Positions 48,466-56,950 of a DNA stretch of 64,000 nt are shown here, piece by piece; the stretch's first letter is position 1; each line of letters starts with the position of its first letter. The DNA is from Acidobacteriaceae bacterium (GTDB taxonomy: Bacteria > Acidobacteriota > Terriglobia > Terriglobales > Acidobacteriaceae): the NCBI GenBank assembly GCA_003134815.1, contig PLCO01000015.1, positions 138,107-202,106 on the forward strand. The letters are read 5' to 3'. Below the pieces are notes generated by a model, which had not been told where the DNA came from, did no database searches, and worked only from the letters and a program-made list of their open reading frames with translations. Position numbers and translations under genes: made by a program.

Positions 48466-49644
48466 ATGAGCGGTGTTGAAGGCTACATTTATCCCAACGA
48501 AGTGACGCTGTACTGGAGCGTACTGATCGTCCTCTATCCCTTCATCACGGGGCTGGTGGCGGGCGCGTTCATTCTGGCGTCGCTTGAGCGCGTGTTTAGC
48601 GTGGAGGCGGTGAAGCCGACGTACCGGCTGGCACTGCTGACGGCGCTGGCGTTCCTGCTGGTTGCGCCGCTGCCTCTGGTTTTGCACCTGGGCCATCCGT
48701 TTCGCTCCCCGGAAATGTACTTTACCCCCCACGACACTTCGGCGATGGCGATGTTCGGGTATGTATACATGTGGTACCTGATGGCGGTGCTGGTCTTTGA
48801 GATTTGGCTCGACTACCGGCGCGAGATCGTGCTCCTGTCGCAGACAAGCAAAGGTCTGCTGCGCTTGATCTATAAGGTGATGACGCTGGGATCGAGCAAT
48901 GTCAGCGCGCGCTCGTTGCATATTGACGATAAGGTCGGCTGGATTGTGACGCTGGTCGGCATTCCCTCGGCCTTCCTGCTGCACGGGTATGTCGGCTTCA
49001 TCTTCGGCTCGCTCAAGGCCAATCCCTGGTGGTCGTCGCCGCTCATGCCGGTAATCTTCATCTTCTCGGCCATGGTGTCGGGGATTGCCGCCGTGATGCT
49101 GCTCTACATGGCGACGACCAAGCTGCGCGGGCTGAAGATCGACATGCGCTGCGTGGACAAGGTGGCGATGTACATGTTCTATATCTTCCTCATCGACTTC
49201 AGCCTGGAGATGCTGGACCTGGTGCACCGCGTCTACGAGGCCGACGAATCGTTCCGCAGCCTGAATTTTCTGGTCCACACAAAGCTTTACTTTTCGCAGA
49301 TCGTAGTCCAGATCTGCCTGGGAACGATCGTGCCGCTGGTTCTGCTGTTCCTTACGCAAGTGGTGAAGCTCGGGGAGATGGCGCGAAAGCGCATCTATAT
49401 CCTCTCCGGCTCCCTGGCTTTGATCGGAGTTCTCGCCATGCGCTGGAACGTGGTGATCGGCGGCCAACTGTTCTCAAAAAGCTTTCTTGGGTACACGACC
49501 TACAAAATGGCGCTGGTGACGCGCGAGGGATTGCTGGCGGCTATTGGCTTGACCATCCTGCCGCTGCTCTTCCTATGGGCATTGGTCAAGCTGCTGCCTC
49601 CGTGGCCGGATAAGAGCTTGCACGAAGCCGCGACGGGCGATTGA
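48466..49644 (+). CDS. nrfD: NrfD/PsrC-type quinone-interacting membrane subunit
   Basis: A 392-residue polytopic protein with about nine or ten membrane helices. The first helix region ALYWSVLIVLYPFITGLVAGAFILASL and the later LLVAPLPLVLHLGHPFRSPEMY and GLVAILPPLFLW-like ends (TILPLLFLWALVKLLPPWPD) match the NrfD/PsrC family. These subunits pass electrons to or from menaquinone and can move protons. It completes a module with the tetrahaem cytochrome and ferredoxin just upstream. The heptanucleotide arrays before its start leave little room for a ribosome-binding site other than GGGAG at about 48453. Confidence 0.9.
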   Translation: MSGVEGYIYPNEVTLYWSVLIVLYPFITGLVAGAFILASLERVFSVEAVKPTYRLALLTALAFLLVAPLPLVLHLGHPFRSPEMYFTPHDTSAMAMFGYVYMWYLMAVLVFEIWLDYRREIVLLSQTSKGLLRLIYKVMTLGSSNVSARSLHIDDKVGWIVTLVGIPSAFLLHGYVGFIFGSLKANPWWSSPLMPVIFIFSAMVSGIAAVMLLYMATTKLRGLKIDMRCVDKVAMYMFYIFLIDFSLEMLDLVHRVYEADESFRSLNFLVHTKLYFSQIVVQICLGTIVPLVLLFLTQVVKLGEMARKRIYILSGSLALIGVLAMRWNVVIGGQLFSKSFLGYTTYKMALVTREGLLAAIGLTILPLLFLWALVKLLPPWPDKSLHEAATGD

Positions 49645-49677
49645 AAACAGCATCGTCAGAGAAAGGTCGGGGGAGCT

Positions 49678-51375
49678 ATGAACGATCTTCCCGACGAAAT
49701 CGAGCGGATTGAGAAACACCTGCAAACGCTAGAGCAGCGCGTGCACGCGCTAGAGCATCCGCTCGAAGCGCGCTGGCTCCATCCCTCGCCTGAACCGGAA
49801 GCCGTGTCTGCTCCGTTGACCGCAGCGGCCGCACCCCTTGCCTCGACGGGAAGCATGTTCTCTGTGCTGGGCAGGGCGATGCTCGGCGTCGCAGGCGCCT
49901 ACGTACTGCGCGCGGTTGAGGAATCCAGCTCGCTTCCCCGGCTGGCCGTGGCTGCTGTGGGCATCGCATACGCATTCGCGTGGCTGGTGTGGGCGGCGCG
50001 GACGCGCAGCGGGTTGCGGTTCACGAGTGCGATTTACTCCGGAACTTCGGCGCTGATCCTCGCTCCCATGGTCTGGGAGCTAACCCTGCGCTTCCATGTG
50101 ATTTCACCAGCCATCGCCGCGGGCATCGTTTGCGCCTTCGCAGTTGCAGGGGTTGGCCTCACGTGGAGGCGCGATCGGTCGCCTGTTTTGCGCGCATGCT
50201 GCATGGCAGCAGCCGGGCTGGCGCTGGCGCTGGCCATTGCCTCACACACGCTGATGCCTTTCGTGATTGTGCTGCTGATGCTGGCGGCGATCTGCGAATT
50301 TGTTCCGCGAATGGAAAGCGCTCCGGAGGTTCGCGCGCTGGTAGCGCTGGCCGCAGACGCGGCGATCTGGATCCTGATCTATATCTACTTTGCTCCCCAG
50401 GCTTCCGGCGAAGACTATCCGGCCCTTGGACGAGTTGCGTTGCTTGCTCCCGGTTTGGCGATCTTTTTGCTATTTGCTGCGAGCGTGGGTTGGCAGACGC
50501 TGGCACGCGGACGACAAATCAATGTGTTTGCGACGATCCAGACGACGATTGCGTTTCTGCTGGCTGCAGTGAGCGTGGCAGACTTCGGGCCGCAAAACAG
50601 CACCGCAATACTGGGCATCGTTTGCCTGGCATTGGCTGCAGCGGTTTATGCAGCGGTCTTTACGGTCTTTGAGCGCGCGAAGGAACCGCGCAACGTCGCG
50701 GTCTTTTCTGCGTGGGGTGCGGCGCTGCTTTTGGCCGGAAACTTTTTGTGCCTGCCGCCGCTAGCCACAATTGCGCTGTTGGGCATGGCCGCGATCGCAG
50801 CCACGCTTGTGGGAAGCCGAAGGAACCAACTGGCCTTCGAGTTCTACGGGATGGTGTTCCTGCTGGCTGGAGCCGCGGAGTCAGGATTGCCGAGCTTTCT
50901 TGTCAGCGCATTCGTGGGGACTCCGCAAGGCGCGCCGGCGGCAGGCGTTTGGCTGATCGCGTGTTCCGCGATCCTCTGCTATGCGGCCGCGCAGCCGCGC
51001 GAGGGCGAGTCCTGGCTGGCGCAGACACTTCATCTTGGCTTTGCCGCGCTGGCGGCCGCCGCCGTGGCGGCGCTGCTGGTGGAGGGGCTCACGGGTCTGG
51101 TCGCGCTCCGCATTCAGCCCGGCGCGCATCATCTGGCGTTTATCCGCACGCTGACACTGTGCGCGGCGGCGCTGGCTCTGGTGTTTAGCGGAGCGCATTG
51201 GCGGCGAGTGGAGTTGACGCGGCTGGGGTACGCAGCCATGGCCCTGGTGGCAATCAAGCTCGTAACCGAAGACCTGCGTCACGGCCACCTGGCCTACATT
51301 GCCGCGTCAATCTTTCTCGTGGCGCTCACGCTGATTGCGGCGCCGCGCGTAGTGCGGACGCGGCATAAGGCGTAA
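49678..51375 (+). CDS. Large polytopic membrane protein (DUF2339-like), unknown
   Basis: A 565-residue protein. Residues 1-35 are a charged, coiled-coil-like helix (IERIEKHLQTLEQRVHALEHPLEARW), then about 16-18 hydrophobic segments separated by very short loops, for example LALAIASHTLMPFVIVLLMLAAIC and TIAFLLAAVSVADFG. The plan, N-terminal coiled coil plus an array of evenly spaced helices, is that of DUF2339 proteins, though this one is shorter than most. No catalytic motif is seen. It lies 33 bases after nrfD with AAAGGTCGGGGGAG ahead of the ATG, so it is probably read with the cytochrome module. Confidence 0.7.
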   Translation: MNDLPDEIERIEKHLQTLEQRVHALEHPLEARWLHPSPEPEAVSAPLTAAAAPLASTGSMFSVLGRAMLGVAGAYVLRAVEESSSLPRLAVAAVGIAYAFAWLVWAARTRSGLRFTSAIYSGTSALILAPMVWELTLRFHVISPAIAAGIVCAFAVAGVGLTWRRDRSPVLRACCMAAAGLALALAIASHTLMPFVIVLLMLAAICEFVPRMESAPEVRALVALAADAAIWILIYIYFAPQASGEDYPALGRVALLAPGLAIFLLFAASVGWQTLARGRQINVFATIQTTIAFLLAAVSVADFGPQNSTAILGIVCLALAAAVYAAVFTVFERAKEPRNVAVFSAWGAALLLAGNFLCLPPLATIALLGMAAIAATLVGSRRNQLAFEFYGMVFLLAGAAESGLPSFLVSAFVGTPQGAPAAGVWLIACSAILCYAAAQPREGESWLAQTLHLGFAALAAAAVAALLVEGLTGLVALRIQPGAHHLAFIRTLTLCAAALALVFSGAHWRRVELTRLGYAAMALVAIKLVTEDLRHGHLAYIAASIFLVALTLIAAPRVVRTRHKA

Positions 51376-51462
51376 GGCAAACAAAGACCGCGAATCGAAT
51401 GGCTTTTCCGCGCCCGCCGAGTTACGCTGCGGCGGACGCGGAAACGCTGGGCACGGCACGAG

Positions 51463-52716
51463 TCAGCGGACGATCTCAGGGCTGTAGACGTCGGGGCGAT
51501 ACATGGGCGGTTCGTAGATCGGCTGAGGCTTTACGTTTTGGCTTTCCTCGCCGCGCAGCTTCATCTTGCTCAGGTGGACATCGTAGCCCGTGCCGGGGAG
51601 CAGCGATTCGAGGACAAACGTTTCCGCGGCGGCGCTCTTGAGCTCGCGATAGCGATAGATGCCCACTTCGCCTTCGCTGTTTTCCGTGCCGCCCGAAGGC
51701 GTGTCAAGAAAATGCTGCGCGTCAGCTGTTGTGGGCGTTGGATGATCTTCGCCTTCTGTCAGGCTTTCGGCCGCATAGGATCGGACCAGCTTGGTCCAAT
51801 ATCGGGAGAGCAGATCAGTGTTGGCGAAGAGGTCGGCCCAGATAATCTCGCCGCGAACGGCCACCACCACGCCGACGGCATGCTCCTCGCGCAACTGGGC
51901 GAGCACCTGCTCGCGCGCATTCATCACGGGAGCGGCGGCCTCATCGACCTTTTCGCTGACAGACGAATCCTCCATAGCCTTGGCGTAGCTGCTGGTGCCG
52001 AGCGTGCGCGGAGAAGCGGGTTCGTCATGAGATCCGCCGGAGCCAATCGGCGGCGCCGCCGCAACCTCCATTTGAGAGATGGCGCCGCCCACCGAGTTCC
52101 ACACCTGCTCCTGGTCCTGGTCGACCATCGCTCTCTCGCGCACTCCGGGCTGGACCATGAAGCTGCCCATCGATGACTTGGACGACGCGCCAAAATTGGC
52201 CGAGCTCTCAGTCCAGCGGCCCGGCTCGATGCAGAAGACAGTAAGGTCGATGGGATCGGCGTCAGCGGGAACAATACGGTCCTTGGCGACGATGCGATCC
52301 TGTTTGCCGCCGGTCACGATTTCGCCCGCAAGCAGCAACAGCGGGCGTTTGGAGTGGTTGACGAGAACGAGCGTGTTCACCTCGTCGCCGCGATCGAGGT
52401 TGTCGCGAGCCGGTGAGTGCGAAGATCCACGTGGCCGCACGAGACCGCGGGCGCGTCCTGCCTCGGTCACTTCGACTTCGCCGCTCTTCAGGCCATCGTC
52501 GAGGGTGATGAATGGCGTTTCGCCCGTGGATTTTCCGTCGTCACGCACAACGGGGAACAAGAGAAGATTGCCGCTCACGATGGGAGCGAGCACGCGATAG
52601 GGACCGCCCTCGCCTTGCGCCGGGCCGCCGGCGGCTCTGACGCTCTTCAATTGATGAAATGCCAAGACCGCGACGAGCATTGCCGCCGCTACCCCAAATC
52701 TTCCCCATTTCTTCAT
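51463..52716 (-). CDS. Exported ARPP-1 family domain protein (DUF6569)
   Basis: A 417-residue protein with a signal peptide or anchor (FGVAAAMLVAVLAFHQL). The N-terminal half has the ARPP-1 pattern: VLAPIVSGNLLLFPVV, a VTEAGRARGL segment, then VNTLVLVNHSKRPLLLLAGEIVTGGKQDRIVAKDRIVPAD and DLTVFCIEPGRW. A Gly/Ser-rich middle contains SSYAKAMEDSS, then LRGEIIWADLFANTDLLSRYWTKLVRSYAAE in a second conserved-looking block. The role of the family is poorly known. It diverges from the sigma factor gene across 175 bases, and the pairing suggests it may be a target of that regulator. Confidence 0.75.
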   Translation of the reverse strand: MKKWGRFGVAAAMLVAVLAFHQLKSVRAAGGPAQGEGGPYRVLAPIVSGNLLLFPVVRDDGKSTGETPFITLDDGLKSGEVEVTEAGRARGLVRPRGSSHSPARDNLDRGDEVNTLVLVNHSKRPLLLLAGEIVTGGKQDRIVAKDRIVPADADPIDLTVFCIEPGRWTESSANFGASSKSSMGSFMVQPGVRERAMVDQDQEQVWNSVGGAISQMEVAAAPPIGSGGSHDEPASPRTLGTSSYAKAMEDSSVSEKVDEAAAPVMNAREQVLAQLREEHAVGVVVAVRGEIIWADLFANTDLLSRYWTKLVRSYAAESLTEGEDHPTPTTADAQHFLDTPSGGTENSEGEVGIYRYRELKSAAAETFVLESLLPGTGYDVHLSKMKLRGEESQNVKPQPIYEPPMYRPDVYSPEIVR

Positions 52717-52891
52717 AGATCTCCTCCGCCGGTTTGCGGTTCGCCGCGCCGGCCTTCAATGGGAGAACGTGTGGCTGGGAGGGACTTGCACAGTATTTTT
52801 TAGGGCGATAGGCGATGGCGGGCTGCCGGCTGAGCGGCCAAAGAGCGACTGAAAACGTCAAAGGATTGAAGCCTATCGCGAGGGCTGAGGA

Positions 52892-53845
52892 ATGGCATCA
52901 GCGGAGTCCGTGGCCAGCGCGGCAGAAGCCAAAATCCCAGCCGAGATCCCTGCACAGCGAGGATCGATCCACCGTCGTCTGCTCGACGAGCTTTGGCGCA
53001 AGAGCGAGGCGGACTCATGGGGTCTTGAGCGCGTGGAGTTCGACCGCATTCTGCTGGACGCGGGTGCGGCGCAGAACTTTGGGCTGGAAATTGGCGCGTC
53101 GGCGACTCCGCAGGAGCAGGCAGCCTTCTTTCGCGGGCTGTTCCTCGGCGATCTGGTGCTCGCGCGGGCTTGCGCAGCCGGCAACGAGCGCGCGTGGGAG
53201 CACTTCATCGCCCGGCATCGGCAGCCGCTGATTCGGTCGGCAATCGCCATCACAGGCAGTGAAACGCTGGGCCGCGAGCTGGCTGACCAGCTTTACGCGG
53301 AACTCTATGGGCTGAACACGCGAGAAGGCGAACGGCGCTGCCCGCTGCTCTCTTATCGCGGGCGTGGATCGCTGATGGGCTGGTTGCGGACGACGCTGGC
53401 TCAGCGGCATGTGGATCGTCATCGACGCAGTTGGCGTCTGAAGTCTCTCGACGACCCGCTGGAAGAAATAGTTGCACCCGCGGCTGAGATTGTGCCGGAC
53501 ACTCCCCCAGCAGAGCTTTCGCAGTTGGAGCGAGCCGTGGAAGAGGCGCTGCACGAGCGCGATGCGGAGGAGCGGTTTTTGCTGGCAGCCTATTATCTTG
53601 ACGGGCAGACGCTGTTGCAGATTGCGCGCGTGCTGGGTGTTCACGAGGCCACCGTGAGCCGCAAGCTGCGGCGCGCGACCGGGGACACACGAAAGCAAGT
53701 GCTCAAGAATTTGCAACGCGGCGGACTGAGCAGGCGCGCAGCGGAAGAGGCGCTGGGCGCAGATCCGCGCGATCTGGATATGAATCTGAAAAAACTCCTG
53801 CAAAGTTCGCAGGCAAAGACGTTCAAAGAACAGGCTACGCCATGA
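52892..53845 (+). CDS. Sigma-70 family RNA polymerase sigma factor (ECF-like)
   Basis: A 317-residue protein. After an N-terminal extension of about 90 residues (not seen in typical ECF factors) comes region 2, LARACAAGNERAWEHFIARHRQPLIRSA ... LADQLYAELYG ... GSLMGWLRTTLAQRHVDRHRR, and region 4, LERAVEEALHERDAEERFLLAAYYLDGQTLLQIARVLGVHEATVSRKLRRA, with the DNA-binding helix-turn-helix. A C-terminal tail of 50 residues (LSRRAAEEALGADPRD) may carry control. It overlaps the zinc anti-sigma gene by 4 bases, so the pair is a regulator with its inhibitor. The extension and tail put it outside the best-known ECF groups. Confidence 0.86.
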   Translation: MASAESVASAAEAKIPAEIPAQRGSIHRRLLDELWRKSEADSWGLERVEFDRILLDAGAAQNFGLEIGASATPQEQAAFFRGLFLGDLVLARACAAGNERAWEHFIARHRQPLIRSAIAITGSETLGRELADQLYAELYGLNTREGERRCPLLSYRGRGSLMGWLRTTLAQRHVDRHRRSWRLKSLDDPLEEIVAPAAEIVPDTPPAELSQLERAVEEALHERDAEERFLLAAYYLDGQTLLQIARVLGVHEATVSRKLRRATGDTRKQVLKNLQRGGLSRRAAEEALGADPRDLDMNLKKLLQSSQAKTFKEQATP

Positions 53846-55068
53846 GCGCTAAGACCCAACACGAGCTTCATCCTGACGTGGAGACGCTGAGCGCGTTTGC
53901 CGAGCAGGCACAGGGCGAGCGCGAACGCGTGGAGGTGCTCGCGCATCTTGCTGTGTGCGGACGGTGCAGGAAGATCGTCGCGATGGTGTGCGAGGCTTCG
54001 ACCGCAGTGGCTGTGACGCCAGCCGGGGCGCGGCGCGCGGCTGCCAGGCCGCGGCTTTGGTGGAGAGGCTGGGGGCTCGCGCTAGCTCCCTTGGCAGCGG
54101 TCGCGGCATCGGCTGTCATCGCCATCTATGTGCACGAGCGGGATGTGGAGCGGAACGCGGAAGTGGCCAGAGTTGAGCAGCAGCGATCGACCGAGAAAGC
54201 GCCGATGCCTCCGCAGCCGCCAACGCAGGCTGCGCCGCCGGTCACGGCGAGCCCCGCCCCAGAAACTATGCCACGCGAGCGGCCGGGTGGGAGGAAGCGT
54301 GCGCCGGTTGCTGAGCCTGATGAGAAAGCTGCCGCGCCTCCGGGAGCCATGAACGAGCCGGACTCGTCAGGTGAACGGTATGCAGGATCTCCCGCGGAAA
54401 CTCCTGGAACGATGGCCGATGCGCCTGCTCCTTCTGCCGCAGCGTTCGCTCCATCGCGTCCATCGCCGGACGAAAAGAAGGAATCCGAAGTTGCGTTGTA
54501 CGACGAGGAAAGACGGATGCAGGCCGAGGAGAAGGCAACGGAAGAGCATCGGTTCGCCGCCAAAGCAAAAACGACGGCCAGCGAACATGACTCCGACAGC
54601 GGCAGTGCTGGAGGCAGCGAGCAAGTCGTGGTCACCGACCAGCAGCTCGAAACGCAGGCGGCTCCTCCGGCCAGCGAAGGTTCGCTCATGGGGTTCAGAG
54701 CTGGCAGATCTTCTGCCGCTCGGGCTGCGAATCGCGTCCACCTTCCCAGCGGACTTGCCGCAATTTCGATCGCGCATGAGCGCCCGCGAATGCTCGCCAT
54801 AGACAACTCAGGCGCGCTGTTTCTCAGCGAGGACTCCGGCGCAAATTGGGAACCCGTGACGACGCAGTGGACCGGGCGCGCCCTGCTGGTGCGCAAGAGG
54901 GAAGAACTGGGCTCCGCCGCGACTACTCCGCCGCCTGAAAAATCCAAGGTCGCAGGAGACATCACCGGGTCAGACGCTGCTTCCGAATCCGTTAAAGTTT
55001 TTGAACTTCTTAATGACCAAGGTCAGCTGTGGTGGAGTACGGACGGAAGAATCTGGACTGCAAAATGA
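53842..55068 (+). CDS. Zinc-type anti-sigma factor with C-terminal BNR/Ycf48-like domain
   Basis: A 408-residue protein. The start is a zinc-anti-sigma motif: HLAVCGRC (His35, Cys39, Cys42) after the SAFAEQAQGERERVEVLA helix. A membrane segment follows (WGLALAPLAAVAASAVIAIYV, about residues 74-94). The periplasmic part is a long Pro/Glu/Ala/Lys-rich stretch, and the last 90 residues look like BNR/Ycf48-type repeats, ALFLSEDSGANWEPVTTQWTGRALL and LWWSTDGRIW. It should hold the sigma factor at the membrane until the outer part senses a signal. It overlaps the sigma gene by 4 bases. Confidence 0.82.
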   Translation: MSAKTQHELHPDVETLSAFAEQAQGERERVEVLAHLAVCGRCRKIVAMVCEASTAVAVTPAGARRAAARPRLWWRGWGLALAPLAAVAASAVIAIYVHERDVERNAEVARVEQQRSTEKAPMPPQPPTQAAPPVTASPAPETMPRERPGGRKRAPVAEPDEKAAAPPGAMNEPDSSGERYAGSPAETPGTMADAPAPSAAAFAPSRPSPDEKKESEVALYDEERRMQAEEKATEEHRFAAKAKTTASEHDSDSGSAGGSEQVVVTDQQLETQAAPPASEGSLMGFRAGRSSAARAANRVHLPSGLAAISIAHERPRMLAIDNSGALFLSEDSGANWEPVTTQWTGRALLVRKREELGSAATTPPPEKSKVAGDITGSDAASESVKVFELLNDQGQLWWSTDGRIWTAK

Positions 55069-55176
55069 GTTCAAACCTCGCTATTCGACGCAACGCGAGC
55101 GATTTGCTCTGTTGAAGAATCGCTATCTGCCGAAAAACACTTACAGAAACGCGCGAATCACGGCGGCGCCTCGGAA

Positions 55177-55440
55177 ATGCGATGGGCGCATGGACGGGTT
55201 GCGGCCGACCATCATTCTGAGCGGCGTGCGGACGACGCGTGGAACCTAAGCGAAGTGGCGAAGGTGAGCTGTGCTCTGGCATCTGCAGCAGGCTTCGCTG
55301 CATTTCCGGGCTGCGAGACCGCGAATTACAAGGAATTGCTCGACATGCTACCGGAGCTGGAAAGGGCGAAGTTTCATCCGGACGCAGAGACGCTCAGGGG
55401 CGAACTCGCCAGGAGCATTCACGCGATCGAGTCGGTTTGA
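55177..55440 (+). CDS. Possible small protein after the anti-sigma gene
   Basis: An 87-codon frame. The first half is Arg/His/Ala-rich and not gene-like, but the second half (YKELLDMLPELERAKFHPDAETLRGELARSIHAIE) looks like two amphipathic helices. There is no convincing ribosome-binding site. A terminator follows 27 bases past its stop, which is the main contextual support. It might instead be a fragment of a decayed gene. Confidence 0.3.
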   Translation: MRWAHGRVAADHHSERRADDAWNLSEVAKVSCALASAAGFAAFPGCETANYKELLDMLPELERAKFHPDAETLRGELARSIHAIESV

Positions 55441-55466
55441 GTTTGATATTTCAGCTTGCAACAATT

Positions 55467-55506
55467 GCGCCGGAACGCAGAAGGCCCGCGTCCGGCGCGT
55501 TTTTTT
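55467..55506 (+). terminator. Intrinsic terminator of the sigma/anti-sigma operon
   Basis: GCGCCGGAACGC (55467-55478) pairs with GCGTCCGGCGC (55488-55498) with one bulged base and a 9-base loop, followed by a seven-T run at 55500-55506. It ends plus-strand transcription before the convergent sugar transporter gene. Confidence 0.85.
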
Positions 55507-55526
55507 GACGGGGCTCTTGTCACCTT

Positions 55527-56858
55527 CTACGCCCGCATCAGCTTGCGCTGCAAATCCTCCAGAGTTTGGCCCTTGGTTTCGGGATACGCAAACAGCACCA
55601 CGAGGAATTGCACTGCCGTCATCAGCGCAAAAAACACGAACGGAGTGGCCGGGCTCATCACAGTTGCCACCACGGGAAATAATTGAGCAATTAACGCGGC
55701 CATGAACCAATGACTCGCGCTGCCCACACCCTGGCCCTTCGACCGCACCGAGGTTGGAAAGACCTCGCCGATATAAACCCAAATCACAGCGCCCTGCGAA
55801 ACGCTGAAGAACGCAACAAAAGTGACCAGCAGCCAAAGCAAGTCGCTGCGATGAGATTGCGTGGCGAAAACCCAGGCCACTCCGCCGAGGCAACCGGCGC
55901 AGCCCGCCGCGCCAATGAGGAGAAGCGTCTTGCGGCCCAGCTTGTCGATCAGGGCCATTCCGACGATGGTGAACAAAAAGTTGGTGGTGCCGATCGCGAT
56001 TGCCTGCTGATCGCTTGAGATCTGGCTGAAGCCGGCAGCAGCAAAGATGTTGTTCAGGTAGTAGAGAATTGCATTGATCCCTGCGAGCTGGTTGAATGCG
56101 CCGATGGTGATGGCGAGGAACAACGGATAGCGATATTTCCATTGGAAGACCCGCTCGTGAGCGGTCGCGTGTTCCTGCGCGAGCGCCTTCTGGATGTCGG
56201 CCAGTTCTGCCTCGGGCTTGGGATCGCCCATCATTTTTAGCACCGACAATGCTTCTTCCATCCGATTCTGCGAAACCGACCAGCGGGGGCTGCGCGGGAT
56301 TCCGAAGAGCAGCGCCAGGAAAACCAAAGCCGGCGCTGTTGCAACGCCTACCTGCCATCGCCATTCTGCCGCGCCCATGTGCATTGTGCGAATGGCGTAG
56401 TTGGAAATGTAGGCCGCCATGACGCCGAATACGACATTCAATTGGAAGGCCGCCACGAGCCGGCCACGCAAATTGGCGGGCGCAAGCTCCGCAATGTAAA
56501 CCGGAGCCAGCACCGACGATGCGCCAATGCCCAATCCGCCGATGAAGCGGAACGCCATGAACGCTGGCCAATTCCATGCCAGCCCGCACCCCAGGGCCGA
56601 GACCACGTAAAGCACCGCAGTGATGCGCAGCGTCTCGCGGCTGCCAAGCCTTTGTCCCAGCTGACCCGCGCCCAGCGCGCCGATTACGGTGCCGACCAGG
56701 CCGATGGCTACCGTGAGTCCTTTATTCTGCGGGCTCAACCCATACAGGCGAACCAGCGCGTCGATTGCGCCTGAGATGACGACAGTGTCGAAACCAAAGA
56801 GCAGGCCGCCCAAAGCTCCGGAAAGCGTGGCTCGGAACAAGCTGGAGTTGATTGGCAT
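55527..56858 (-). CDS. MFS sugar porter (sugar:proton symporter type)
   Basis: About 443 residues from ATG 56858 with AAGGA ahead. Twelve membrane helices and sugar-porter signatures: GALGGLLFGFDTVVISGAI at helix 1, GSRETLRITAVLY in loop 2-3, RFIGGLGIGASSVLAPVYIAELAPANLRGRL, IPRSPRWSV in the central loop, QLAGINAILYY in helix 7, WVYIGEVFPTSVRSKGQG and the C-terminal YPETKGQTLEDLQ. It imports a hexose, pentose or polyol with protons (XylE/GalP branch). It is 92 bases downstream of the end of the secreted PHP-like gene on the same strand, so the two may be functionally linked. Confidence 0.92.
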   Translation of the reverse strand: MPINSSLFRATLSGALGGLLFGFDTVVISGAIDALVRLYGLSPQNKGLTVAIGLVGTVIGALGAGQLGQRLGSRETLRITAVLYVVSALGCGLAWNWPAFMAFRFIGGLGIGASSVLAPVYIAELAPANLRGRLVAAFQLNVVFGVMAAYISNYAIRTMHMGAAEWRWQVGVATAPALVFLALLFGIPRSPRWSVSQNRMEEALSVLKMMGDPKPEAELADIQKALAQEHATAHERVFQWKYRYPLFLAITIGAFNQLAGINAILYYLNNIFAAAGFSQISSDQQAIAIGTTNFLFTIVGMALIDKLGRKTLLLIGAAGCAGCLGGVAWVFATQSHRSDLLWLLVTFVAFFSVSQGAVIWVYIGEVFPTSVRSKGQGVGSASHWFMAALIAQLFPVVATVMSPATPFVFFALMTAVQFLVVLFAYPETKGQTLEDLQRKLMRA

Positions 56859-56950
56859 TTGCTTTCGTCCTTCGAGTTCCAAACCATGCTACAGATGGAC
56901 CCGAAGAGGGGCAAACGCGGAGAAGCGGGCCGCGCTCGATCGAGCATCCA

